This document shows, in pieces, positions 1-7,405 of a DNA stretch of 61,878 nt; the first letter of the stretch is position 1, and every line of letters begins with the position of its first letter. The notes beneath the pieces are model-generated. The model was not told the DNA's origin and did no database searches. It saw only the letters and a program-made list of their open reading frames with translations. The DNA is taken from the NCBI GenBank assembly GCA_947484275.1, contig CANKOY010000019.1, positions 1 to 61,878 on the forward strand, in the 5' to 3' direction. The DNA comes from Planctomycetota bacterium. GTDB taxonomy: Bacteria > Planctomycetota > UBA1135 > GCA-002686595. The translations under genes were made by a program, and so were the position numbers.

Positions 1-2
1 CC

Positions 3-140
3 AAATCCGAGAAGGTCGAAGAAACTCGTCGTGAATCTCCGTCTAAGAAGCACGTCAGTTGGCTGAACTTCGGAAGCTGTACCGATCAGTCTCTTAGGGA
101 ACGTATTTCCAACACCGCGATCGAGAGGTTACCCACATGA
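3..140 (+). CDS. C-terminal end of an unrecognised protein (5' end outside window)
   Basis: An open frame enters from the left edge and closes with a TGA that overlaps the ATG of the next ORF (ATGA). The visible 45 residues are charged at the start (KSEKVEETRRESPSKK) and continue with HVSWLNFGS. No domain can be recognised from this tail. The overlap suggests translational coupling to the small membrane ORF that follows. It is called a gene only because it is open to the edge and coupled. Confidence 0.4.
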   Translation, partial: KSEKVEETRRESPSKKHVSWLNFGSCTDQSLRERISNTAIERLPT

Positions 141-265
141 GTATCCTGGCAGTCAGTGCCTTCATCCTCCTGGGGTTGTGGGTAATCGAAGCGGTGGCGT
201 TCTTTGTGTCCTACCGTCAGAGCGCCAAGGGGTCGGCGTCGGAGACAATCGAAACAAATCTGTAG
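137..265 (+). CDS. Small single-pass membrane protein, 42 aa
   Basis: ATG at 137 lies inside the stop of the preceding frame (ATGA). The 42-residue product has one hydrophobic stretch from about residue 4 to 25 (SILAVSAFILLGLWVIEAVA) followed by a short basic and polar tail, as in small bitopic membrane proteins. A strong terminator follows about 90 bp downstream, which fits a transcript ending here. No family is recognised. The reading rests on coupling, hydrophobicity and context only. Confidence 0.4.
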   Translation: MSILAVSAFILLGLWVIEAVAFFVSYRQSAKGSASETIETNL

Positions 266-357
266 CAGGGCACTTTGGGAAGAGCGTGTGAGCGGGAGGT
301 GACTTCTGTCCGCACTGAGGCCAAGGGCGGCGATCCTGACGCTGCGCCAAGGCAAAC

Positions 358-397
358 GAGCGGCCGTGATCCTGACACGGCCGCTCGACTTTTTTTC
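358..397 (+). terminator. Rho-independent terminator
   Basis: A perfect 11-bp stem GAGCGGCCGTG / CACGGCCGCTC with a 7-nt loop is followed by GAC and seven T residues. It ends the plus-strand unit to its left; the gene on the other side is on the minus strand and convergent. Confidence 0.93.
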
Positions 398-469
398 TAG
401 CGCGCCCACTGCGAAGCACGGTTGCCGGTCCAGACCTGGCCATCCTCGGTCGGTCGCGGTTGCCCCTGC

Positions 470-1690
470 TTACTGCGCCTGAAACGCCTCGAACGCGTCC
501 GCTAACGGCAGGCGCACCTCGGCAAGAAAACTCTCGGCCGGGGTCTTGCCCTGCTTGCATCCGGCAACCATGGCCAGAACAGCGCGCGAACCGTGCTGAT
601 TCCAGAGGTAGCCCGTGAACGCCAGCGACTGGCGATAAGCGTGCGTGATGGCGCGCTCGTCCTTCCAGCTGGCCAAGCTGCCTGTGAGGGACTCCAGAGG
701 GATCGCCGCCTGTCCCACGAGCTGGGACGCGGCCTGGCGGGCATCCTCATTGCGCTCAGCGTCGTGTTCGCGCTCCAGCCATTGGGAGACACCTTCGTTC
801 AACCAGCCGGGCACGCTGTCGCCGCCGTACTCGCGGACGAAGGCGTGGCACAACTCGTGGCGAAAAACGCGCTTGAGCCGGGATTCCTCCGCGGAAAGAT
901 CGCCGACCGGGATGCGAATCGCGGTGCCGTCGAAGGCGCCGCCGGCCCAGTCACCCAATCCGGTGAGCAGCGAGAAGCCGGCGCGCTCGTAGAGCACCAC
1001 GCGGAACTTCGCGCGACCGCTCTCCACGGGATAGAAGCCGAACAAAAGCCCCAGGTCCCCATAGGCCGCTTCGAGCTCGTTGAGGAGCCGCGTCGAGCCC
1101 CACAACAGGTCGTTGCGCCTGCCGTCGTAGGAAAGTTGGAAGTGCTGCGAACTCTCGTTCCAGAACTCGCCTTCCACTGCGCGCTCGAGTCTCCAGCCCT
1201 CGAGCAGCCGCGCCAATTCAAGTCGCGCGGGGGCCAGCACGATGGCGCGCTCGAGTCTGTCGATGCACAGCGTGCAACCTGAATCCCGTCCATGTTCCGC
1301 CACGGCGGCGCGCGCCAATGCTTCAGCCAGATTTCCGGCGAATACAGCAATTCCGGGGTTGGCCGCGTGACACTCTTCGAGCAGTTCGATGGCGCGCGCG
1401 AAGTCCTCGCTCTCGAGCGCGGCGATCGCAGCCTCATTCTTGCGGGCCCACTCGCTCGTCACACTGCCCGGTGCCGGCGCAGCGATCGGTGCGGCCGCGT
1501 AGGCTTCCGCGGGAACTCCGCCGGGAGCCGGGCGGCGCTGATACTCGTCGGGCATCACCGGAGGCGCCACCGTGGGCGGCTGTGGACGCGCGTGCCGCTT
1601 CATCAACGAGCGCTGGAACAGCCATGCCCCGCTCGCCACGGTGAACGTGGTGACGACCAAAGCCACGACGACGATCTTACCTGTGCGCAT
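470..1690 (-). CDS. Membrane-anchored peptidase MA-like metalloprotease, 406 aa
   Basis: The protein starts with a signal anchor (about residues 5-25), followed by a proline/alanine-rich linker (35-75) and a helical, TPR-like region (about 80-175) containing a CTLC pair. The C-terminal half carries the gluzincin zinc motif HELCH (H278, E279, H282) and a second glutamate in GWLNEGVSQWLE (about E299), the arrangement seen in peptidase MA-like enzymes. It probably acts on the outer face of the cytoplasmic membrane. It starts 6 nt after the stop of the Ser/Thr kinase gene, so the two are likely co-transcribed. The substrate is unknown. Confidence 0.8.
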   Translation of the reverse strand: MRTGKIVVVALVVTTFTVASGAWLFQRSLMKRHARPQPPTVAPPVMPDEYQRRPAPGGVPAEAYAAAPIAAPAPGSVTSEWARKNEAAIAALESEDFARAIELLEECHAANPGIAVFAGNLAEALARAAVAEHGRDSGCTLCIDRLERAIVLAPARLELARLLEGWRLERAVEGEFWNESSQHFQLSYDGRRNDLLWGSTRLLNELEAAYGDLGLLFGFYPVESGRAKFRVVLYERAGFSLLTGLGDWAGGAFDGTAIRIPVGDLSAEESRLKRVFRHELCHAFVREYGGDSVPGWLNEGVSQWLEREHDAERNEDARQAASQLVGQAAIPLESLTGSLASWKDERAITHAYRQSLAFTGYLWNQHGSRAVLAMVAGCKQGKTPAESFLAEVRLPLADAFEAFQAQ

Positions 1691-1696
1691 GGGCGA

Positions 1697-2761
1697 TCAG
1701 CGGCGACCGTGCTGCGTGCCGGGCCCGCCGCGCCGCGACGAGTCCTTCGTGAAGTCCAAGCTGTCGCGCCCCTGCACCTGCGCGCGAATGTCGGCCATCA
1801 GCTCGTCCCAGGACTGATAGCGGGCCTCCAGACTCTTGGCCATCATCTTCTCGATGAAGTATTGCAAGTGGTGCGAGAAGCCGCGGCCCTTCAACTCGGG
1901 CGAGCGCAGCGAGTCCATCACCTGCATGCGCAACACTTCGCGGTTGTCGCTCGACTCGAAGGGCAAGCGTCCGACGGCGAGGTGGAACAGCGTGACACCC
2001 AAGCTGTAGATGTCGCTGCGCATGTCGGCACTCGCACCGCCGCGCGCCTGCTCGGGCGACAAGTACTGAACGGTCCCGACCGTGGTTTCCTCGTCCGCGG
2101 GCGCCTGATCGGGGCGGCCCGCGAAGCCCAGGTCGATCATTTTCGTTCGACCGCTGCCGGACAACATGATGTTGCCTGGCTTGACGTCGCGGTGGATCAC
2201 GTTCTCGCTGTGCAGGTAGGCGAGCACCTCCGCGACTTCGAGCAGGATGCGCAGCGCGGTCGACTCGTTGAACGCCTGACCCGCATCGAGCAATTCCAGC
2301 AGCGTCTTGCCCTCGATCAGCTCCATGCGCGAGAAGTACATGTCGCCGCTCTTCGCCACGCCCATGCCCGACACCAATCCGGGGTGGGAAAGCCGTTCGA
2401 GCAACCGCGCCTCGCCGATGAAAGCCGCCCGCGTCGGCGCGTGACGCGACATGTCCGGCCGCAGCACCTTGAGCGCGAGGACTCGCAGGGTCTTCTTCTC
2501 GCGCGCGCGAAACACGTCAGCCGTACCGCCGCTGCCAAGCTTGCCCAGGATCTCGTACCCGGGAATCTCGGGGATCTCGCCGGCGCGCGTGCGGCGCAAC
2601 TTGGCGATTTCCTCGGGCGAAAACTCGGCCTCGGCCTCCAGCAGTTCGTCGAGGTCCGCGCCCTGGGCCAACTGCTCGAAGATCGAGCGCGCGATGTCCA
2701 CTCCCAGGTGGCCACGATGGGCCAGGAGCAGCAGGAATTCCTGGTCAGCCTTGGAAGTCAT
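1697..2761 (-). CDS. Serine/threonine protein kinase, planctomycete type, 354 aa
   Basis: A Hanks-type kinase domain occupies about residues 69-335. Visible motifs are the glycine loop GKLGSGGTADVF, the VAIK-type lysine (ALKVL, K98), the C-helix glutamate (about E117), HRDVKPGN (D192), the metal-binding motif written DLG instead of DFG (D210), and the APE region as SPEQ. A helical ~65-residue extension precedes the kinase domain, as is common in planctomycete kinases. No transmembrane segment is seen, so it is probably cytosolic. All catalytic residues are present, so it should be active. It probably forms a two-gene unit with the membrane protease downstream. Confidence 0.93.
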   Translation of the reverse strand: MTSKADQEFLLLLAHRGHLGVDIARSIFEQLAQGADLDELLEAEAEFSPEEIAKLRRTRAGEIPEIPGYEILGKLGSGGTADVFRAREKKTLRVLALKVLRPDMSRHAPTRAAFIGEARLLERLSHPGLVSGMGVAKSGDMYFSRMELIEGKTLLELLDAGQAFNESTALRILLEVAEVLAYLHSENVIHRDVKPGNIMLSGSGRTKMIDLGFAGRPDQAPADEETTVGTVQYLSPEQARGGASADMRSDIYSLGVTLFHLAVGRLPFESSDNREVLRMQVMDSLRSPELKGRGFSHHLQYFIEKMMAKSLEARYQSWDELMADIRAQVQGRDSLDFTKDSSRRGGPGTQHGRR

Positions 2762-3138
2762 TGGAAAAACTCAGGTTGCTTGAAGTTGAAGTCCACCGAT
2801 CCGAGGTCACCATTCCTGCGGTGCGCGCGGTTTTTCCCCGCACTGCATGCCGACGCTCGGACATCTCTATCTCGTCGGAGCAACATGGTTCACGCTCCCG
2901 CGCTGGGCCCGCGACTTTGACGCCCTTTCGCGCGGCTCGCACCGTGCCGAGGGATCTTGACGCTCTGATCGGCCGGGGTGCTTTCGTCCTGTGGCTGGAG
3001 CAGGCCAGTGGACCCAGCGTTGATGACCCGGACGGGGTTTGCAGCCGCGAGTCCTACGCGGGTTTCAGGACGCGACATGGGTGGAGTCTAGTGTCTCGAT
3101 TGGGCGTTGCCTTCCCAAAGCTGGAGCGTCGAACCCTT
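2762..3138. other. Intergenic region upstream of the kinase gene
   Basis: No convincing gene is seen; the open frames here have biased, low-complexity translations. The promoter of the minus-strand kinase/protease unit should lie here, but no clear -35/-10 pair can be picked. Confidence 0.5.
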
Positions 3139-3310
3139 CCTTAGAGCACGTCCTAATACCTGGCTGGCCGCTTGGGCGATTCCAGGCCGCCAGCCGCGAG
3201 GCGCGGCGACGACGCGTATTCGCCTGCAATACTCGGAGGAGCTGCAACGTCGCGATGGCGAGCCTGGAATTGGCCTAGCGGCCAGCCAGGTATTAGGACG
3301 TGCTCTAAGG
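3139..3310. mobile_element. 172-bp foldback element with 34-bp perfect terminal inverted repeats (MITE-like)
   Basis: Positions 3139-3172 (starting CCTTAGAGCACGTCCTAATA) are the exact reverse complement of 3277-3310. Inside the perfect arms the similarity continues imperfectly (for example ATTCCAGGC against its complement) towards a central palindrome GTATT-CGCCTGC-AATAC near 3226, so the whole element can fold into one long hairpin. It carries no gene. Length, structure and intergenic position fit a non-autonomous miniature transposable element. No flanking target duplication could be separated from the repeat ends. Confidence 0.75.
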
Positions 3311-3620
3311 TGCTTGCAACGCGGGCCTCTGTGCTCCGCGACGCTCGCTGAAGCTGCATTGCGGGAGAGAGGCCTCGCGTGCATTTCGAAGTGTCCGCAG
3401 GTCTTACCGGGAAACTCCTAGCCGCCTCGGCGGCTCAGGACACGCCTCGGGGCAGGGTTAGGCGTCGCGGCGGACGGCCGAATCAAGTTCGACCGGCCCC
3501 GGGTCCGAAGACCGCTGAGTACGGGAGCCGCCCCGGCTCCGACACCTCCCCCCCGCCTCCGGCGGCCTCCTCGGATTCCGAGGGTCCTTGCGACCCACTG
3601 TTCCGGCCCAATCGCGCTCC
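3311..3620. other. Intergenic leader upstream of the Clp-type ATPase gene
   Basis: No gene is supported here. It contains GC-rich short palindromes (for example GGAGCC-gcccc-GGCTCC near 3526-3543) and a C-rich tract near 3548. It may hold the promoter and leader of the downstream gene. Confidence 0.4.
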
Positions 3621-4946
3621 GTGAAGCCCGACAACACCAGGTCCGTTCATCGCTACCTCCTGCCCGTGGATGCCTTCGTGCGCATCCGCGTGCTGGAGCG
3701 CGGCGCGCCGCCTCTGCGCGCGCGTCCGGGCTTGGACCGCGCGAGCTACCGGGCCCTGGTGCTCGAGGCCTGCTGTCCGGAATTCGGACCCGATCCGATT
3801 CGAGAGCTGAGCCGCCGCTGCCCCGAGGATCCCAACGCCGCTGAGGACCTGCTCTATCAGCTGTGCATCGAGGTCAATCCGGCCCTGGACATCCACACCG
3901 TGCGGCTCTCGGACGACGAGCCACAAGATGCTTCGGATTCGAGGCCACTGGAGAGGGCCCAGCCTTCGAGGGAAACCGCGCGCAAGCGTCTGCTGCAGCG
4001 CTCGCGGGGACTCGAGCGCCGGCTCTCCGAGCGTGTGATCGGTCAACCCGCGGCCATCGCGCAAGTGGTCGCTGCGGTGCGCCGCGCCGCGGCGGGACTC
4101 AACGACGAGCGCAAGCCTCTGGCCTGCTCGATGTTCGTCGGTCGCACGGGCACGGGAAAAACGGAACTGGCACGCGCCCTGGCGGAGGAGCTCTTCGATC
4201 GCGACGCGCTAGTGCGCATCGACTGCTCAGAATTCGGGCTGGGCCACGAGACGGCCCGACTGTCGGGAGCCCCGCCGGGATACGTGGGCCACGAACAGGG
4301 CGGCTTTTTGACCGACGCGCTGAAGCGCCGGCCCGACTGCGTCGTGCTGTTCGACGAAATTGAAAAGGCCCACCCAAGACTGCACCACCTGTTGCTGCAG
4401 GTTCTCGACGACGGGCATCTGACGGACGGACGCGGTAAGCGCGTGGACTTCACGCGCGCCTTCGTGATCCTGACCTCGAACGCGGGTGCGAGCGATGCCG
4501 CAGAGGCGGCGCGCAAACTCGGTTTCGCGGCGCGCTCGGGCCCCAAGGCGGCCGTGGCTGGAGCCCTGGGCGACGAAGCCCTGGCTGAGATCGTCGAACG
4601 TTCCCTGGCGCGGCAATTCACGCCCGAATTCCTGGGGCGCACGGGCAAGCCGGTGCTCTTCCGGGAACTCGACCGCGAAGACGCCACAGTGATCGCGCGC
4701 AAGCTCGCCTTCCAACTGGCCCTGCGCCTCAAGCAGCGCGGCTGGTCCGTGGCCTTCTCCTCCGCGGTGCCGCGCTGGTTGGTGGATAACGGCTTCAGCG
4801 CCGAACGCGGAGTGCGCGAACTGGAGCACACCCTGGCCCGGGAGCTGGAGGCCCGACTGTGCGAGCACCTCCTGGAGCGCCGCGACCGGGGCCTGGTTCG
4901 CGTCTCGATCCGCGGGGGACGCCCGGTGATCGAGCGCGCAGCATAA
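3621..4946 (+). CDS. Single-ring ClpA/ClpB-type AAA+ ATPase, 441 aa
   Basis: This is one AAA+ module of the ClpB D2 type. Motifs are Walker A GRTGTGKTEL, the pore loop GAPPGYVGHEQGG, Walker B VVLFDEIEKAHP, sensor 1 ILTSNAG, the arginine-finger region EFLGRTGKP, and a C-terminal small D2 domain with sensor 2 ERGVRELEHTLAREL. The first ~130 residues resemble neither the Clp N domain nor the D1 ring, so this is a shortened Clp unfoldase with its own N-terminal region. The GTG at 3621 is preferred; an in-frame TTG at 3588 is possible. It may remodel protein complexes or unfold substrates. It precedes the chaperone and microcompartment genes on the same strand. Confidence 0.85.
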   Translation: MKPDNTRSVHRYLLPVDAFVRIRVLERGAPPLRARPGLDRASYRALVLEACCPEFGPDPIRELSRRCPEDPNAAEDLLYQLCIEVNPALDIHTVRLSDDEPQDASDSRPLERAQPSRETARKRLLQRSRGLERRLSERVIGQPAAIAQVVAAVRRAAAGLNDERKPLACSMFVGRTGTGKTELARALAEELFDRDALVRIDCSEFGLGHETARLSGAPPGYVGHEQGGFLTDALKRRPDCVVLFDEIEKAHPRLHHLLLQVLDDGHLTDGRGKRVDFTRAFVILTSNAGASDAAEAARKLGFAARSGPKAAVAGALGDEALAEIVERSLARQFTPEFLGRTGKPVLFRELDREDATVIARKLAFQLALRLKQRGWSVAFSSAVPRWLVDNGFSAERGVRELEHTLARELEARLCEHLLERRDRGLVRVSIRGGRPVIERAA

Positions 4947-5066
4947 GGGGCACGGCCACGCCCGCGGCCAGTCCGGCCCACACTTCGCGCTCGCGGCGGG
5001 TTTGAGTATCCTGCCCGGCCCTCGCCACGGCCGTGGCGAGTCCAGAGGGCCGATCACGAGGTGCTG

Positions 5067-6476
5067 ATGTACTCGATTGCATGGATGCTGCTCGTCGTGG
5101 CCCAGGCCGGACCCGTTCCGGCCGCGCCGGTGGCCCAGTCGCGTCCTGAGGGAGTGGCGGCGCCCGCGATTCTCGGGACGAACGAGGCGGCCCGCGGCTT
5201 GGACACGAGCATCAGCTTCGCCGAACTGGACGAACTTCTGATCGGGCGCCGGGCAAGCGGTCCGAAGGGTCGCGAGGCGCTCAAGCATCTCTTGCACACG
5301 AAACTCCTCGGACTCCTGGCAAAGGAGAGCCGTCTTTCGATCGGATCCAAAGAGGTGGATGCGAAGGCCAAGGAGATCGAGGCGCGCTTGATTCAATCCC
5401 GCGAGGCCGCGAGCCTCGCGGAATTCCTGTCCCAAAGCGGTGTGCCGTTGGACGTCTTTCGCGAGCACCTGCGCCTGGCGCTGGTCCAGGAGACTCTGGC
5501 ACGGCGCGCCTTGGGCACACCGCCGGACGAGGAGCTCAACGGCGAGAAACAGGAGATGTGGCTCGCACAAGTGCTCGAGCAACGCGGCGCTCAAATGCCG
5601 ACACCGCCGTGGGCGGACGGCGTGGCCGCACGCTGCGGTGACCTGGAAGTGTCCGTGAAGGACTTCCTCGACCACCTGCGCACCGTGCTTCCGGCTGAAG
5701 ACGTGCGCGAGGACTGCTTCCAGCTCCTGCTCCTCAAGCGCATGCGCGCGCGCATGCCCGACCTTGCGCCGGAGGCCCTGGCCAAGGCGGTGGATCTGGA
5801 GCTCGAGCGACGGGGCCGCGAGACGCGCGACGACCCGCGCTATCGCGGGCTCTCCTACGAGCAGGTCATGGGCGCGCAGGGACTGCCCGTGGCCTACCTG
5901 CGGCTGGATCCCGCGGTTCTGATCGCCTCGCTCTCGACCCTCTGGGTCGACCGCTCCCAAGGCGACAAGGGACTGCGCGCGGTCTATGCCAAGGAGCGCG
6001 AACTCTTCGATGGTCGCTTCGGCGAGGCGGTGGACGCGCGCATGCTATTCCTGCGCGCCTCGTCGGTGCCCAATCCACTGATACCCCGCGATTTTCCCGC
6101 GGCGGAGATGGATCTTTCCAAATGGAAGGAAACGGTTCGCACGGCGGACGAGTTCGGCAAGCTCGCCCGCGAGCGCTCCGAAGAGCCCTTCTCACGGGAT
6201 AAAGATGGCCGCGTCGGCTTCGTGACGCGCGGGGACGATCGCCTGCCGCCTGAAGTTCGCGAAGCTCTGTTCGCGGCCAAACCTGCAGTCGTGGGCACCC
6301 CGATGGTCGGCCCGGTGCGCGTGCAAGGCGGCGCCTGCCTCCTGTGGGTCGGCGTGCGCCGACCGGCGCCCGGCTGGGAAGAAATGTCGCTCAACGTGCA
6401 CCGCGAGTTGCGCCGGCGGTTCATCGAAGAACTTTTGACGCGCGACGCGGTCTACACCTACTTGAACAAGCCCTGA
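5067..6476 (+). CDS. Exported SurA/parvulin-like peptidyl-prolyl isomerase chaperone, 469 aa
   Basis: A signal-like N-terminus (MYSIAWMLLVVAQA) is followed by two SurA-like helical chaperone lobes (about residues 45-165 and 190-300). The parvulin-like region covers about 300-445, with the recognisable end DGRVGFVTRGDDRLPPEVRE ... GPVRVQGGACLLWVGVR. The architecture fits periplasmic SurA/PrsA/PpiC-type foldases, although the early parvulin motifs are weak. ATG at 5067 is chosen; GTG at 5061 is also in frame. The stop lies only 9 nt before the first microcompartment gene, so it is probably co-transcribed with that cluster despite acting in another compartment. Confidence in the exact family is moderate. 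Confidence 0.65.
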   Translation: MYSIAWMLLVVAQAGPVPAAPVAQSRPEGVAAPAILGTNEAARGLDTSISFAELDELLIGRRASGPKGREALKHLLHTKLLGLLAKESRLSIGSKEVDAKAKEIEARLIQSREAASLAEFLSQSGVPLDVFREHLRLALVQETLARRALGTPPDEELNGEKQEMWLAQVLEQRGAQMPTPPWADGVAARCGDLEVSVKDFLDHLRTVLPAEDVREDCFQLLLLKRMRARMPDLAPEALAKAVDLELERRGRETRDDPRYRGLSYEQVMGAQGLPVAYLRLDPAVLIASLSTLWVDRSQGDKGLRAVYAKERELFDGRFGEAVDARMLFLRASSVPNPLIPRDFPAAEMDLSKWKETVRTADEFGKLARERSEEPFSRDKDGRVGFVTRGDDRLPPEVREALFAAKPAVVGTPMVGPVRVQGGACLLWVGVRRPAPGWEEMSLNVHRELRRRFIEELLTRDAVYTYLNKP

Positions 6477-6485
6477 GGAGCATCG

Positions 6486-6779
6486 ATGTTGATTGGGAAA
6501 GTGGTTGGAAGCGTGGTCGCCACGCAGAAAGACGAGAAGCTCGAGGGCCGCAAGCTCCTGGTGGTGCAGGTGCACAATCAGCAGAACAAGCCCCTTGACC
6601 AATACGTCGTCGCCGTCGATTCCGTGCAAGCCGGGCCTGGCGACATGATCCTCTACGCGACCGGTTCGAGTGCGCGCCAGACAACGGTCACCGAAGGACG
6701 CCCCTGCGACGCGGTGGTGATGGCCGTGGTCGACTCCTGGGATCTCGGCGGCGCAAACGTGTACGAGAAGTGGTCCTAG
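6486..6779 (+). CDS. Bacterial microcompartment vertex protein, EutN/CcmL family (BMC-P), 97 aa
   Basis: The length (97 aa) and the start MLIGKVVGSVVATQKDEKL match the pentameric EutN/CcmL fold, followed by KLLVVQV, DSVQAGPGDMILYATGSSAR and the closing strand AVVMAVVD. Five copies form the capping vertex of a polyhedral protein shell in the cytoplasm. A ribosome binding site (GAGGAG) lies just upstream of the ATG. It is the first of three BMC-P genes in a row; the pattern of several BMC-P genes next to a class II aldolase is typical of planctomycete/verrucomicrobial (PVM) shells. Confidence 0.93.
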   Translation: MLIGKVVGSVVATQKDEKLEGRKLLVVQVHNQQNKPLDQYVVAVDSVQAGPGDMILYATGSSARQTTVTEGRPCDAVVMAVVDSWDLGGANVYEKWS

Positions 6780-6785
6780 GCTGAC

Positions 6786-7088
6786 ATGTACCTCGCACGT
6801 GTCACCGGCCGATTGGTCGCGACCCAGCGCTACACCGGGCTGGATGGCGTGGCCTTGCAGTGGATTCAGCCCCTCGACGAGGACGGCAAATCCATGGGCG
6901 ATCAGATGGTCGCCTGCGCAGCAATTTCCAGTGGCCCCGGCGATCTGGTGATGTTCGTGGATGGACGCGAAGCAGCCATGGCGTGCCCGGTGACCTTCGT
7001 CCCCGTGGACGCCGCTATTGTCGGCTTCGTGGAACAAGCGATATCCAAGGGCGTTCCCATCGGTCGCGGCGCCGCGGGAGTTTCCTGA
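6786..7088 (+). CDS. Bacterial microcompartment vertex protein, EutN/CcmL family (BMC-P), 100 aa
   Basis: This is the second BMC-P paralogue, starting MYLARVTGRLVATQRY, with LDEDGKSMGDQMVACAAISS, the glycine-rich turn SGPGDLVMFVDGREA and the closing strand AAIVGFVEQ. It starts 6 nt after the preceding gene and its TGA overlaps the next ATG (TGATG), so translation is probably coupled. It differs clearly in sequence from its neighbours, so the three vertex proteins are not recent duplicates and may occupy distinct vertices or mix in pentamers. Confidence 0.92.
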   Translation: MYLARVTGRLVATQRYTGLDGVALQWIQPLDEDGKSMGDQMVACAAISSGPGDLVMFVDGREAAMACPVTFVPVDAAIVGFVEQAISKGVPIGRGAAGVS

Positions 7089-7405
7089 TGTTCCTTGCGG
7101 ACGTCATCGGCACGGTGGTCGCACCGATTCAGATTCCTGAGCTCAACGGCGGAAAGCTGCTGCTCCTTCGTCCGGTGACCCCGGATGGACGGCGCACGGG
7201 CAAAACACGCGTGGCCCTCGATCGCGCGGGCGCGGGTGTCGGCGACCGCGTGCTCGTCGTGGACGAGGGCAACAGTGCCCGCGGCATCCTCGGCAATCCC
7301 AAGGCGGCGGTGAAGACCGTGATCGTCGGCGTCGTGGACTACGTCGAAGCTGACACGCGGCTCTACGATCACAGAACTCCGCGCAAACACGGGAACCCCG
7401 CGTGA
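7088..7405 (+). CDS. Bacterial microcompartment vertex protein, EutN/CcmL family (BMC-P), 105 aa
   Basis: This is the third BMC-P paralogue, starting MFLADVIGTVVAPIQIPEL, with KLLLLRPVTPDGRRTGK, the turn AGVGDRVLVVDEGNSARG and the closing strand TVIVGVVDYVE. The C-terminal tail (DTRLYDHRTPRKHGNPA) is longer and more basic than in the other two. The ATG overlaps the previous stop, and its own TGA overlaps the GTG start of the aldolase (GTGA). Tight coupling of all four genes supports joint assembly. Confidence 0.93.
   Translation: MFLADVIGTVVAPIQIPELNGGKLLLLRPVTPDGRRTGKTRVALDRAGAGVGDRVLVVDEGNSARGILGNPKAAVKTVIVGVVDYVEADTRLYDHRTPRKHGNPA

Noticed and set aside
2761-3144. 127-codon plus-strand frame upstream of the MITE-like element
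   Set aside because: No recognised family, no ribosome binding site, biased composition; more likely non-coding.
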